From: Desulfurivibrio sp044068515
Lineage (GTDB): Bacteria > Desulfobacterota > Desulfobulbia > Desulfobulbales > Desulfurivibrionaceae
Direction of reading: 5' to 3'
Assembly: GCF_044068515.1 (NCBI RefSeq)
Contig: NZ_JBIPKI010000025.1
Span: 1-33,072, forward strand
DNA length: 33,072 nucleotides
The translations under genes and the position numbers were made by a program. Position 1 is the stretch's first letter. Each line of letters starts with the position of its first letter. Positions 15,399-23,519 of this stretch are shown one piece after another. The notes under the pieces were generated by a model. The model was not told the DNA's origin and made no database searches. It saw nothing but the letters and a program-made list of their open reading frames with translations.

Positions 15399-17868
15399 CG
15401 CTGCTCCTTTGCTCGGCGCCATCCATATCCACGGGGGACCGAGGAATTTCAATAAAAAAGGCGGCGCCCCGACCGGGGCTGCTTTCCGCCCAAACCCGTC
15501 CGCCCATCCGCTGGACGGCCTTGCGCACCAGGGCCAGGCCGACCCCGCTGCCGGGAAAATCGTCGGTCCTTCCCAGGCGGGTGAAGATCTCGAAAATCTG
15601 GTCGGCGAATTTCATCTCAAAACCGATCCCGTTATCCTCCACCTTGAACAGGATATCCCGGGCGGTCAATTGGGCGCTCACCGTCAGGCGCGGGGGCCGG
15701 GCGGCGCTACTGAACTTGATGGCGTTGGCCACCAGGTTGCGCAGGGCCATGCCCAAGCCGTCGGGATCGAGCCGTACCGGCACCGAGGGCACATCGGTGC
15801 GCAATTCGGCCCCGATCTCGGCCAATTCAGCGCGGAATTCGGCCAGCACCATCTGGACCAGGGCGGCCAGATCCAGCTTCTGTTTTCTGATCCTGCGCCG
15901 CTCCAGGCGGGAGTAGGTCAGCAGGTCGTCGATCAGCTTTTCCATTCCCTCCACCCCCTGGCGGATGGAATTGACGAACAGGCGACCCTCCTCGTTCAGG
16001 TGGGCCTGACAATCCTGTTCCAGCAGCCTGCTGTAGCCCTTGATGCCGCGCAAGGGAGCCTTAAGGTCATGGGAAACCGCGTAGGAAAAGGCCTCCAGCT
16101 CCCGGTTGACCTCCTCCAACTGGGTGGTGCGTTCAGCCACCCGCCGCTCCAGCTCGAGGTTCAGTTGCCGGTCCCGGGCCGCCGCCAGGGCCAACAGGGC
16201 AAAGCGGTGATCCTGCTGCTGCCGCCGCCAGAGCAGGGCGACGGCGCCGCCTGCTCCCAGGAGCAGCAAGAGGACAGCCAGGACGATGACTCCGAGGCGT
16301 CCCCGCAGGGGAGCGTACACCTCCTGCAGATCAATCCGGGCCACCACTTGCCAGGAGGTTCCTGGTACGGCGGCCACCGCCGCCAACACCGGCACCCCCC
16401 GGTAATCGCGACCGGTCATGATCCCCTGTCGTCCCAGCACCGCCTGCACCACCGGCACCTCCGGCCGGCTCAGGGGTACCCGCAGGCTTAAGGGGGCAGC
16501 AGGATTGAATTTGAGGTTGTTGAGAAATAAGGCGTCATTACCGTCGCGCCGCACCAGCAGGGTTTCGGCGCTGCGGCTGATGCCCGGCCAGTTAGCGAGA
16601 AAGGGAAACAGGAAAATATCGGCACTGAGATGGCGAGCTATATAGGCCACCAGTTGGCCGTCGCCGGGAGAAAAAATCGGGATTACCCAGGCCAGGCAGA
16701 TCTTGCCGTCGACACCCCGGAAAAGTTCGCTGCGCACCACCCGGCCGTTAACCCGGGCCCGCTCGACGAGGGCCGCCAGTTCGACATCCCCGGCCAGCGA
16801 TTCCCCCAGGGTGAAAACCGTCCTTCCCCGGGCATCGAGCACCATGGTGCCGCAAAAATGATAGACGGACCGTTGATCTTCCAGGCGCCGCAAAAGAATT
16901 TCCCGTTCCACCCAATCGCCATACTTCAGCCATTGCTCAACCCGGGCGGCAAAACCAGGATTGGCCGCCAGTTCTTCCCCATGATTCTGATGCTCGCGCA
17001 GCCAGGCGCTGATCCGTTCGGCTTTGAGCAGGGCAATGGAGCTCATCTTTTGCTCTATCGCCGCGCGATGCTCCTGCTCGTGGTGGCGGAAAGAAATGAA
17101 CCCGGCAGTAACAATACCCCCCACCAGCAGAACGAAAATCAGCAGCAGGCCGTAAAAGGGACGCATCTCCTCCCCCGCCGGATGCAGAGAAACCGGCAGG
17201 AGACGCTGAGCCAGCACCAGTTGCAGACTGGCGGCCAGCAGCAGAAAGGCCAGGGCGGTGGGCAGGGCCACGGGCACCAGCAAGCTGCCCTGCAGGACGG
17301 GGGCGCCAATAAGGTAAGCCAATACCAACATAAAGGCCAACAGGCCCGGAACCGAAGCCTGAGCCAAAGCCGCCCATAACTGCCAGCGCGGCAACGAATC
17401 GCCGCCGGCCAAAAGCAAAATCAGGACCAGCCCGATCAAGCTGAAAGAGAGGGCGCTCAGCGGCGACATATGGCCGAGGGGCGCCCCGTTCAGTTCTCCG
17501 GAGATCGCCAGGCCCAGGTGTTCGAGGGGGGAATAAATGCCCTGGAAAGAGAGGAAGATAACCGCCAGGGCCAGCAAGACCGCGAGGGCCAGCAGGGGCA
17601 GAAAAACCAGGCGCCGCCAGAAAGCGCGCCGAGGCAGAAGCAGGGCCAGCACCCCGCCGCCAAAAACCAGGGAAAAAAGGGCGGTGCTGGGGGCCATGGG
17701 ATATCTGCCCCCGCCAAAGGAACTCAGCTCGGGCCATTGCAGCAGCCAGCCCAGCAGGACCATGATGCCCAAGAGGATCACGGCCAGGGCCAAGCCGCCG
17801 GCGGCAACGGTCAAAGGAGGGCGTGGCCCGGTCGCTGCCCGGTTTTGGCCTGCCTGTGGTTCCGCCAC
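15391..17868 (-). CDS. Membrane sensor histidine kinase
   Basis: About 825 residues from the GTG at 17868, which follows a purine-rich GGGGGCGGGA site. The frame continues to a TTG at 18036, but that part is AT-richer, not protein-like, and lies upstream of a promoter at 17956-17984, so I reject it. The N-terminal 270 residues hold about seven membrane segments of MASE type. A further membrane segment, an extracytoplasmic PDC/Cache-like sensor domain, and another membrane segment follow. The HisKA box is AVSHDLKAPLRG with His600. The ATP-binding part has N (RNLVANAIKF), G1 (VEDNGIGF) and G2 (GSGVGLALV) boxes. Its likely partner is the overlapping downstream receiver-GGDEF-EAL protein. The ligand is unknown. 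Confidence 0.9.
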   Translation of the reverse strand: MAEPQAGQNRAATGPRPPLTVAAGGLALAVILLGIMVLLGWLLQWPELSSFGGGRYPMAPSTALFSLVFGGGVLALLLPRRAFWRRLVFLPLLALAVLLALAVIFLSFQGIYSPLEHLGLAISGELNGAPLGHMSPLSALSFSLIGLVLILLLAGGDSLPRWQLWAALAQASVPGLLAFMLVLAYLIGAPVLQGSLLVPVALPTALAFLLLAASLQLVLAQRLLPVSLHPAGEEMRPFYGLLLIFVLLVGGIVTAGFISFRHHEQEHRAAIEQKMSSIALLKAERISAWLREHQNHGEELAANPGFAARVEQWLKYGDWVEREILLRRLEDQRSVYHFCGTMVLDARGRTVFTLGESLAGDVELAALVERARVNGRVVRSELFRGVDGKICLAWVIPIFSPGDGQLVAYIARHLSADIFLFPFLANWPGISRSAETLLVRRDGNDALFLNNLKFNPAAPLSLRVPLSRPEVPVVQAVLGRQGIMTGRDYRGVPVLAAVAAVPGTSWQVVARIDLQEVYAPLRGRLGVIVLAVLLLLLGAGGAVALLWRRQQQDHRFALLALAAARDRQLNLELERRVAERTTQLEEVNRELEAFSYAVSHDLKAPLRGIKGYSRLLEQDCQAHLNEEGRLFVNSIRQGVEGMEKLIDDLLTYSRLERRRIRKQKLDLAALVQMVLAEFRAELAEIGAELRTDVPSVPVRLDPDGLGMALRNLVANAIKFSSAARPPRLTVSAQLTARDILFKVEDNGIGFEMKFADQIFEIFTRLGRTDDFPGSGVGLALVRKAVQRMGGRVWAESSPGRGAAFFIEIPRSPVDMDGAEQRSSDD

Positions 17869-17955
17869 TCCCGCCCCCTTTTTTATTGCCGCGGCCGGCA
17901 AACAAAAGCAGTGTGCAAGTTGGCCGTCCGCCCAATGCGAGAGGCCGATTTTCCC

Positions 17956-17984
17956 ACCATAGCAAAAAACAACCGCAAGATCAA
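17956..17984 (-). promoter_or_regulatory. Promoter of the kinase / GGDEF-EAL operon
   Basis: On the minus strand TTGATC (17984-17979), 17 bases and TATGGT (17961-17956) match a sigma-70 promoter at four of six positions per box. It lies in an AT-rich island and predicts initiation near 17949, which supports the GTG start at 17868. Confidence 0.5.
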
Positions 17985-18032
17985 AAAACTGAACCGTAAA
18001 AAAATCACTTTCCCCTTGCCTATCCGTGCCGC

Positions 18033-20000
18033 TCAAGCCGGGATTGGCGGGCCGGCCAAGGGCAGCAGCACCGTAAAGACGCTGCCCCGGCCCGGTTCGC
18101 TCTCCACCTCGATCCGGCCGCCGTGCTGGTTGACGACGATGTCGTAACTGATGCTGAGGCCCAGGCCGGTGCCCTCGCCCACCTCTTTGGTGGTGAAAAA
18201 GGGCTCAAAGAGGCGGCTGCGATTTTCCGGGGCGATGCCCTCGCCGTCATCGGCGATGGCTACCGTCAATGCTCCCCCGGCGATCCCGGTCTTAAGGGAG
18301 ATCTCTCCCTGCTCGGCAATGGCCTGGGCGGCGTTGACCAGCAGGTTAAGGAAAACCTGGCTGAGTTGGAGGGGGTAACAGTTAAGCAAGGGTAAATCAC
18401 CGTAATTCTTGGTGATCTTCGCCTTGTATTTCAATTCGTTCCAGGCCACCCGCAGGGTCTCCTCCAGGATCTGGTTGATATCGACCGCTTCCTGGTGGCG
18501 GGGCTGATCCGGCCGGGAAAAACTTTTGAGCCCGCTGACGATACCCCGGATTCGTTCTACCCCCTCCTGGGATTCGCTGATCAGGCCGGGCAAATCGGCC
18601 ATTACCTGCTCGAGGCGCAGGGCGCGAGCCCGCTCGGCCAGTTCGCCGGCTCCGTTGTGGGGTTTGCTTGCGGCCAGTTCGCTTTGGAGGTTTAAATAAT
18701 CGACCAGCCGGCGGGTGTATCTGGCCATGGTGTTGAGATTGCTGCGGATAAAACCCACCGGGTTGTTGATCTCATGGGCCACGCCGGCGGCCAGCGCCCC
18801 GATGGAGGCCATTTTTTCCTGTTGCACCAGATGGGCCTGGGCCGCCTTGAGTTCCTCGTAAGCCTTTTGCAACTCTCTGTTCTTGCGGTCGACAACCTCC
18901 ATCATGCGACAGAACTCCATGCCGATCCGCAAAAAAGGATCAGCCACCGCCTTCTGGTAATAACGGCACTGCCGGCATAAGGCGATCTTGCGGGTAAAAT
19001 CCCCATCCTCCGGCCGAGAACTGTCGCAGCGGGTGTTGGCGACGACCCAGCACTGGAGGGCTTCTTTGCCGTAGGAGGGACAATCCGGGCGGCCGCAGGC
19101 CATGAATTGCCAGCAGGCTTCCTGGTTCAGGGGCAGCTTGAGCCGAATATCGGTCAGCTCGTTTTTCGTCACTTGGCGGATCATGGTGGCGATATCACCG
19201 AGGATCACCTGGAGCCGGTCCCGCTGTTCGGCCAGTTGCCGCTGGGCTTGCAGCCGCTGGCTGACATCATGAACGATGGAGTAATGCAATTGCTGGCCGG
19301 CAATGGCGATGGGACCGCTGAAAACTTCGACATCTCGGACACTGCCGTCGGCCCGGCGATGCTGGAAGTGAAAATGGTTGATCCCCAGGCCGCGGGCCCG
19401 GGCCATTTCCTGCCGGATCTCTTCCGGCGCAAGGGTGTTGATCTCGTCAATCCGTTTGACCAGCAGTTCCTCGCGCTTCCAGCCGTAATAGTCGATGGCG
19501 GCGGGGTTGGCGTCGATGATCGCGCCGCTGGCCGGATCGATGATCAGCATCACGGCATGATTGTCGGTAAAGAGGCTGCGATAAATGGCCTCCCGCTCCC
19601 TTAAGCGCTCCAGATCCCGCCGCTGTTCCTCCAGTTGCCGCCGCCGCTCCAGGGCCTCGGTGATGGCGGGACCCAAACGGGTGAGCCGGTCCTTGAGGAC
19701 ATAATCCCAGGCCCCGGCCCGGATGGTGGCCGCCGCCGTCTCTTCGTCGGTGGCCCCGGTAATGAGCAGAAAAGGGACTTGGGGATCGTGGGCCCGGGCC
19801 AGCCGGATGGCTTCCATCCCGTCGAAATCGGGCAACTGGAAGTCCGACAAAATCAGCTCGGGCTTGAATTCAGCCAGGGCGGCGGTGAACTCATCCCGCC
19901 TGATCACCCGCAAAAAATCGGCCTCGGGCAAAACCTGCCGGGCTTCACGCTCAACCAAATCGGCATCCATATTCTGGTCTTCGAGGATCAGAACCCGCAT
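18033..20000 (-). CDS. Hybrid response regulator-PAS-two-CW-histidine kinase
   Basis: A 655-residue soluble protein from the ATG at 20000, where the receiver domain begins directly (MRVLILEDQ). Upstream codons to 20129 look non-coding. The receiver (1-120) has Asp53 and Lys103. A PAS domain spans about 135-250. A cysteine-rich segment follows, with Cys296-Trp297, Cys302, Cys307, Cys317-Trp318, Cys325, Cys342 and Cys345, matching the two-CW type of metal- or redox-linked domain seen in some anaerobe kinases and chemoreceptors. A coiled coil leads to HisKA with His409 in AAGVAHEINNPVG and a C-terminal ATPase with VAIADDGEGI and GTGLGLSIS. It is probably a cytoplasmic redox- or metal-responsive kinase fed by another kinase through its receiver. 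The ribosome binding site is weak. Confidence 0.9.
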   Translation of the reverse strand: MRVLILEDQNMDADLVEREARQVLPEADFLRVIRRDEFTAALAEFKPELILSDFQLPDFDGMEAIRLARAHDPQVPFLLITGATDEETAAATIRAGAWDYVLKDRLTRLGPAITEALERRRQLEEQRRDLERLREREAIYRSLFTDNHAVMLIIDPASGAIIDANPAAIDYYGWKREELLVKRIDEINTLAPEEIRQEMARARGLGINHFHFQHRRADGSVRDVEVFSGPIAIAGQQLHYSIVHDVSQRLQAQRQLAEQRDRLQVILGDIATMIRQVTKNELTDIRLKLPLNQEACWQFMACGRPDCPSYGKEALQCWVVANTRCDSSRPEDGDFTRKIALCRQCRYYQKAVADPFLRIGMEFCRMMEVVDRKNRELQKAYEELKAAQAHLVQQEKMASIGALAAGVAHEINNPVGFIRSNLNTMARYTRRLVDYLNLQSELAASKPHNGAGELAERARALRLEQVMADLPGLISESQEGVERIRGIVSGLKSFSRPDQPRHQEAVDINQILEETLRVAWNELKYKAKITKNYGDLPLLNCYPLQLSQVFLNLLVNAAQAIAEQGEISLKTGIAGGALTVAIADDGEGIAPENRSRLFEPFFTTKEVGEGTGLGLSISYDIVVNQHGGRIEVESEPGRGSVFTVLLPLAGPPIPA

Positions 20001-20215
20001 CAGGCAACCCGTCTGAATTTTTGGTCCATCGGCGCACGCAGCAAATCGGCAGCCGCTGCTGCCGCTGGACGGGGATTTATCCCGCTTGGAGAAAATGCGA
20101 ATTGTTCGATATTCGATCATCCCGCCCAAAATTGCAATCGAAACCTATATAAAACGATGCCTTAAGACCTTTATGACATACCCGCCGCCTCCGAACCCGC
20201 CCGGCCAAGAGATTC

Positions 20216-20244
20216 TTGCCAAGGCCGGGCCGGCGGGATATAGT
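20216..20244 (+). promoter_or_regulatory. Promoter of the yicC-remA-gmk-rlmB cluster
   Basis: TTGCCA (20216-20221), 17 bases and TATAGT (20239-20244) form a good sigma-70 promoter about 150 bases before yicC. A small hairpin, CTTACC/GGTAAG, follows near the predicted start site (about 20254-20269). The gap 20001-20396 also holds an AT-rich stretch (20101-20165) likely to contain the promoter of the minus-strand hybrid kinase, though no clear boxes stand out. Confidence 0.6.
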
Positions 20245-20396
20245 GACCGCCTTACCTTCCGGTAAGCACGGCCGTTCCGGTCCCGCCCAGCCGTGGCGGC
20301 GGCCGGCCGCCAGGCCGTCTGCCGCCTGGCCAGACCAGACACCCCCGGCCGGTTTTTTGCCGTTGGCCGGGCCAGAACAGGGAGAATCCGTCGCTT

Positions 20397-21281
20397 ATGA
20401 GCTATCCCCGCAGCATGACCGCCTTCGGCCGCGGTGAAGCCGCCGCCGGCGACCGGACCTGGACCGTGGAGATTCGCTCGGTCAACCACCGTTACTGTGA
20501 TATCAAACTGCGCCTGCCCCGCCATTATGCCCCGCTGGAAGAGACCATCAAGCGGGAGGTCGGCAACGAGTACAGCCGCGGCCACGTGGAGGTGACCCTG
20601 AGCCTCAACGGCGGCGAGTCGGCCGCGACCAGGCTGGCCGTCGATCTGCCCCTGGCCCGCGAATACCTGCGCTGTCTGCAGGAGCTCCGGGATGAATTGA
20701 GCCTGGCCGACCGCCCTTCGCTGGGGATGATCAAGGATCTGCCCGGCGTTTTTGTGCCGGCGGAAGAAAGGGAAGACCCCGAGGGAGATTGGCCCCTGAT
20801 CCGGGCGGCCCTGGCCGCCGCCCTGGAAAACACCCGGCTGATGAGGGAGCGCGAGGGCGACGCCACCAAAAGGGAACTTAAGGAGCGGCTGGCCGGCATC
20901 GGCCGCCACGTCGAGCGCCTGAGCGCCGAGATCCCGGAACTGGTGGCCCGGCGGGGGGCCAAGCTGCAACAGCGCCTGGAAAAGCTGCTCAACGGGGCCG
21001 AGATCGAACCGTTACGACTGGCCCAGGAAATCGCCCTGCTCACCGACAAGGCCGATATCAGCGAGGAGCTGGTCCGCCTGGGCAGCCACCTGGAACAATT
21101 CACCTCCTTCCTGGAGGCGGACGAACCCACCGGCCGCCGGCTGGATTTTCTGCTCCAGGAATTTTTCCGGGAGATCAATACCATCGCCTCCAAGATCAGC
21201 GAGGCCGGGGTCGCCCATTTGAGCGTGGAGTTGAAAAACGAAGTGGAGAAGATGCGGGAGCAGGTCCAGAACCTGGAATAA
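20397..21281 (+). CDS. yicC: YicC-family endoribonuclease
   Basis: A 294-residue protein starting MSYPRSMTAFGRGE, the conserved YicC N-terminus (MTGFG/MTAFG type), followed by EIRSVNHRYCDI. The C-terminal part has the conserved DISEELVRLGSHLEQF and LDFLLQEFFREINTIASK motifs. E. coli YicC is reported as an endoribonuclease involved in small-RNA turnover. The gene heads a plus-strand cluster with the remA-like gene and gmk, a common order in Desulfobacterota and Firmicutes. The length is normal. Confidence 0.94.
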   Translation: MSYPRSMTAFGRGEAAAGDRTWTVEIRSVNHRYCDIKLRLPRHYAPLEETIKREVGNEYSRGHVEVTLSLNGGESAATRLAVDLPLAREYLRCLQELRDELSLADRPSLGMIKDLPGVFVPAEEREDPEGDWPLIRAALAAALENTRLMREREGDATKRELKERLAGIGRHVERLSAEIPELVARRGAKLQQRLEKLLNGAEIEPLRLAQEIALLTDKADISEELVRLGSHLEQFTSFLEADEPTGRRLDFLLQEFFREINTIASKISEAGVAHLSVELKNEVEKMREQVQNLE

Positions 21282-21405
21282 TTTCCGCATCATCCCGCCG
21301 CTTTAACCGGACCAGGGCCGGGGCCCTGGCCGCGGCCCGGCGCCACCCGGGCGGGAGCGGCCGGGGGTTGCCCGGCCATAACGATAAAGAAGGGATGAAT
21401 TAGCC

Positions 21406-21702
21406 ATGGATCAAAGAATGATCAATGTCGGTTTCGGCAACGCGGTGCCGGCCGGGCGGGTGCTGGCGGTGGTCAACACCAAGTCTTCGCCGATGAAGAA
21501 ACTGCGCGACGAGGCCCGGGAACAGAAAAGGCTGATCGACGTTACCGAGGGTCGCCGGACCCGTTCGATCATTATCCTCGACAGCAACCACGTGGTGCTT
21601 TCCTCGGTGCAGCCGGAAACCATCTCCCTGCGTTTTTCGGCCCCGGCGGAGCACCGGGGCAAGGGCGAGGAAGAGCAGCCGCTCAAGGAAATCGGCCGAT
21701 GA
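21406..21702 (+). CDS. RemA-like DUF370 regulatory protein
   Basis: A 98-residue protein with the DUF370 pattern: INVGFGNAVPAGRVLAVVN, then SSPMKKLRDEAREQKRLIDVTEGRRTRSIIIL. In Bacillus, RemA is a DNA-binding regulator of biofilm matrix genes. Outside Firmicutes its role is not established, but it is usually found between yicC and gmk, as here. A GAAGGGATG-type site precedes the ATG. The stop overlaps the gmk start by 4 bases (ATGA), so the two are translationally coupled. The extra C-terminal charged tail (EEEQPLKE) is variable in the family. Confidence 0.9.
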   Translation: MDQRMINVGFGNAVPAGRVLAVVNTKSSPMKKLRDEAREQKRLIDVTEGRRTRSIIILDSNHVVLSSVQPETISLRFSAPAEHRGKGEEEQPLKEIGR

Positions 21703-22310
21703 GCCAAGGCTGCCTCTTCGTGGTTTCCGCTCCCTCCGGGGCCGGCAAAACCACCCTGCTGAAAAGAATCCTGGCCGCCACGCCAAGAATCGGCTTTTCC
21801 GTTTCCCATACCACCCGGCAGCCCCGGCGGGGGGAACGGGACGGGGTTGATTACCATTTCGTCGACCGGGCTGATTTTCTCCGCCGCCGGGAGCACGGGG
21901 ATTTTCTCGAGTGGGCCGAAGTCCACGGCAATTTTTACGGCACCAGCCGCCAGGCGGTAAACCGGGTCCTCGAGCAAGGCGGAGATGTCGTCCTCGATAT
22001 CGATGTCCAGGGAGCCCGCCAGTTGAAGGGATTGGCCGACATCGATCCCGTTTTTCTCTTTATCGCCCCACCCTCGGCGCATGTCCTGGAACAGCGCTTG
22101 CGGGGCCGCAACACCGATGATCCCCAGGTCATCGCCCTGCGCCTGGAAAATGCCCGCCGGGAAATGGTCGAAGCGGAGTGGTACGACTACCTGGTAGTCA
22201 ACGACGTTCTGGCCCAAGCCGAAGCCCTGCTCAAAGCAATCATCAGCGCCGAGCGCTGCCGCCGGCGTCGACTCCCCGACGGCACTCCCCTGCCCCCCTA
22301 CCGAGCCTGA
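21699..22310 (+). CDS. gmk: Guanylate kinase
   Basis: A 203-residue enzyme that phosphorylates GMP to GDP with ATP in nucleotide synthesis. The P-loop is SAPSGAGKTTL; the GMP-binding region contains SHTTRQPRRGERDGVDYHFV and EWAEVHGNFYGTS; then DIDVQGARQLK. The length is typical. It overlaps the remA-like gene by 4 bases. Confidence 0.97.
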   Translation: MSQGCLFVVSAPSGAGKTTLLKRILAATPRIGFSVSHTTRQPRRGERDGVDYHFVDRADFLRRREHGDFLEWAEVHGNFYGTSRQAVNRVLEQGGDVVLDIDVQGARQLKGLADIDPVFLFIAPPSAHVLEQRLRGRNTDDPQVIALRLENARREMVEAEWYDYLVVNDVLAQAEALLKAIISAERCRRRRLPDGTPLPPYRA

Positions 22311-22365
22311 AGCAACCTGCATGCAGGTCCCATCGGCCTGAGTCAACCGCAAAAAACGGTCTGTT

Positions 22366-23370
22366 ATGAAAAGACGCTCCCAGCCGCCGCCCCAGCCCAA
22401 AACCGCCCCGCCGGGCCGCCGGCCGGCCAAGCCTCGATCTTTCGGAGCAACCGGGCCCCGGCCTGATCACAGCGCCGGCAAGCCGCCGGCCCCGGCGGAA
22501 ACAGTCTGGGGCATCCATCCCCTGAACGCCCTGCTCCGCCACCGGCCGGAACAGGTCACCGCCCTCTATGTCGCCCCGGGGCGCCAGGATCAAAGGGTCC
22601 GTGAGCTGCTCGCCCTGGCCGAAAGCCACCGGATCACCATTCACCTCGATGCCCCCTTGCCGCTGGCGGAACCGGACGCGGTTCCCCACCAGGGGGTGGT
22701 CGCCAGGATAAAAGTCCTTCAGCCGCTAACCCTGGCCGAATTGCTGCCCCGGTTGGCCGCGGCCCCGGCCCCTCCCCTGGTGCTGGCCCTGGATTCCATC
22801 CAGGATCCCCACAACCTGGGCGCCATTGTCCGCTCCGCCGCCGCCTTCGGGGTCAGCGCCCTGATCATGCCCAAGGACCGCAGCGCCCCCCTGACCGGCA
22901 CGGTGATGAAAGCGTCCGCCGGCACCCTGCCCCTGGTGGAGATCTGCCAGGTCACCAATCTGGCCGCCGCCCTCGACCAGCTTAAGCAGCACGGTTTCTG
23001 GATTTACGGAGCCGGCGGCGATGCTCCGCAAAGCCTTTACGACACCACCTTCAGCGGTCCGATCTGCCTGGTGGTGGGCAATGAACAGAAAGGCATCCGG
23101 CCCCTGGTTCGCCGCCACTGCGATCACCTTATCGCCATTCCCCTGGCCGCGGGAGTGGAATCCCTCAACGTGGCGGTGGCCACCGGCATCATTTTGGCCA
23201 CGATAAACCAGCAGCAGCACCGCAGCTTGGGGCGCGGTTCCCCCTCGTGGCGGTCGCTCCGGCCGTCGGCCAGGGCCAGGGCGAAGGCGGTGATGCTGAC
23301 GGTGATCACGATCCCGGTGAGGACCAGGGCGTGGAGGACCGGGTCGGGGGCGCCGCCGGCCGGGTCGTAG
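22366..23370 (+). CDS. rlmB: RlmB-like TrmH-family 23S rRNA 2'-O-methyltransferase, with aberrant C-terminal extension
   Basis: The SpoU/TrmH-family signatures are clear: LDSIQDPHNLGAIVRSA (motif 1), LVVGNEQKGIRP (motif 2) and IPLAAGVESLNVAVATGI (motif 3). The RlmB substrate domain starts at VWGIHPLNALL after a Pro-rich 45-residue N-terminus. RlmB methylates a conserved 23S guanosine (G2251 in E. coli). The family normally ends a few residues after motif 3. Here about 50 further residues run antisense through the 3' part of mnhC and look like a shadow translation. The native stop seems lost at a junction near 23200-23250. The catalytic fold is complete, so the enzyme may still work. Confidence 0.85.
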   Translation: MKRRSQPPPQPKTAPPGRRPAKPRSFGATGPRPDHSAGKPPAPAETVWGIHPLNALLRHRPEQVTALYVAPGRQDQRVRELLALAESHRITIHLDAPLPLAEPDAVPHQGVVARIKVLQPLTLAELLPRLAAAPAPPLVLALDSIQDPHNLGAIVRSAAAFGVSALIMPKDRSAPLTGTVMKASAGTLPLVEICQVTNLAAALDQLKQHGFWIYGAGGDAPQSLYDTTFSGPICLVVGNEQKGIRPLVRRHCDHLIAIPLAAGVESLNVAVATGIILATINQQQHRSLGRGSPSWRSLRPSARARAKAVMLTVITIPVRTRAWRTGSGAPPAGS

Positions 23371-23519
23371 GCGACGCTGATCATCAGCAGAAAAATGCCG
23401 CTGCCGCAGATGTTGATGGCCAGAATTTTGCGCAGCAGGGAGCGGCGGATAAAGAGGGCGGCAAAGCCCAGGCCGAAGAGGGCCAGGCCGGTGAGGCCGT
23501 AGAGCAGGCCGGCGTTCAT
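23124..23519 (-). CDS. mnhC: Mnh/Mrp antiporter subunit C, 3' end replaced
   Basis: A small NuoK-like membrane protein. Residues 1-90 hold three membrane helices, with the family pattern RKILAINICGSGIFLLMIS and DPVLHALVLTGIVITVSITAFALAL. Residues after about 95-100 (from PKLRCCC) are antisense to the conserved end of rlmB and not MnhC-like. The start overlaps the preceding B subunit (ATGA). MnhC normally precedes the large NuoL/NuoN-type subunit D; no such gene follows here. I infer that the native 3' end and the rest of the operon are missing at this point. The function of the remaining set is doubtful. Confidence 0.8.
   Translation of the reverse strand: MNAGLLYGLTGLALFGLGFAALFIRRSLLRKILAINICGSGIFLLMISVAYDPAGGAPDPVLHALVLTGIVITVSITAFALALADGRSDRHEGEPRPKLRCCCWFIVAKMMPVATATLRDSTPAARGMAIR

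Noticed and set aside
17869..18036. N-terminal extension of the histidine kinase to the TTG at 18036
   Set aside because: The segment is AT-rich and not protein-like, contains the likely promoter, and a good GTG start with a ribosome binding site lies at 17868.
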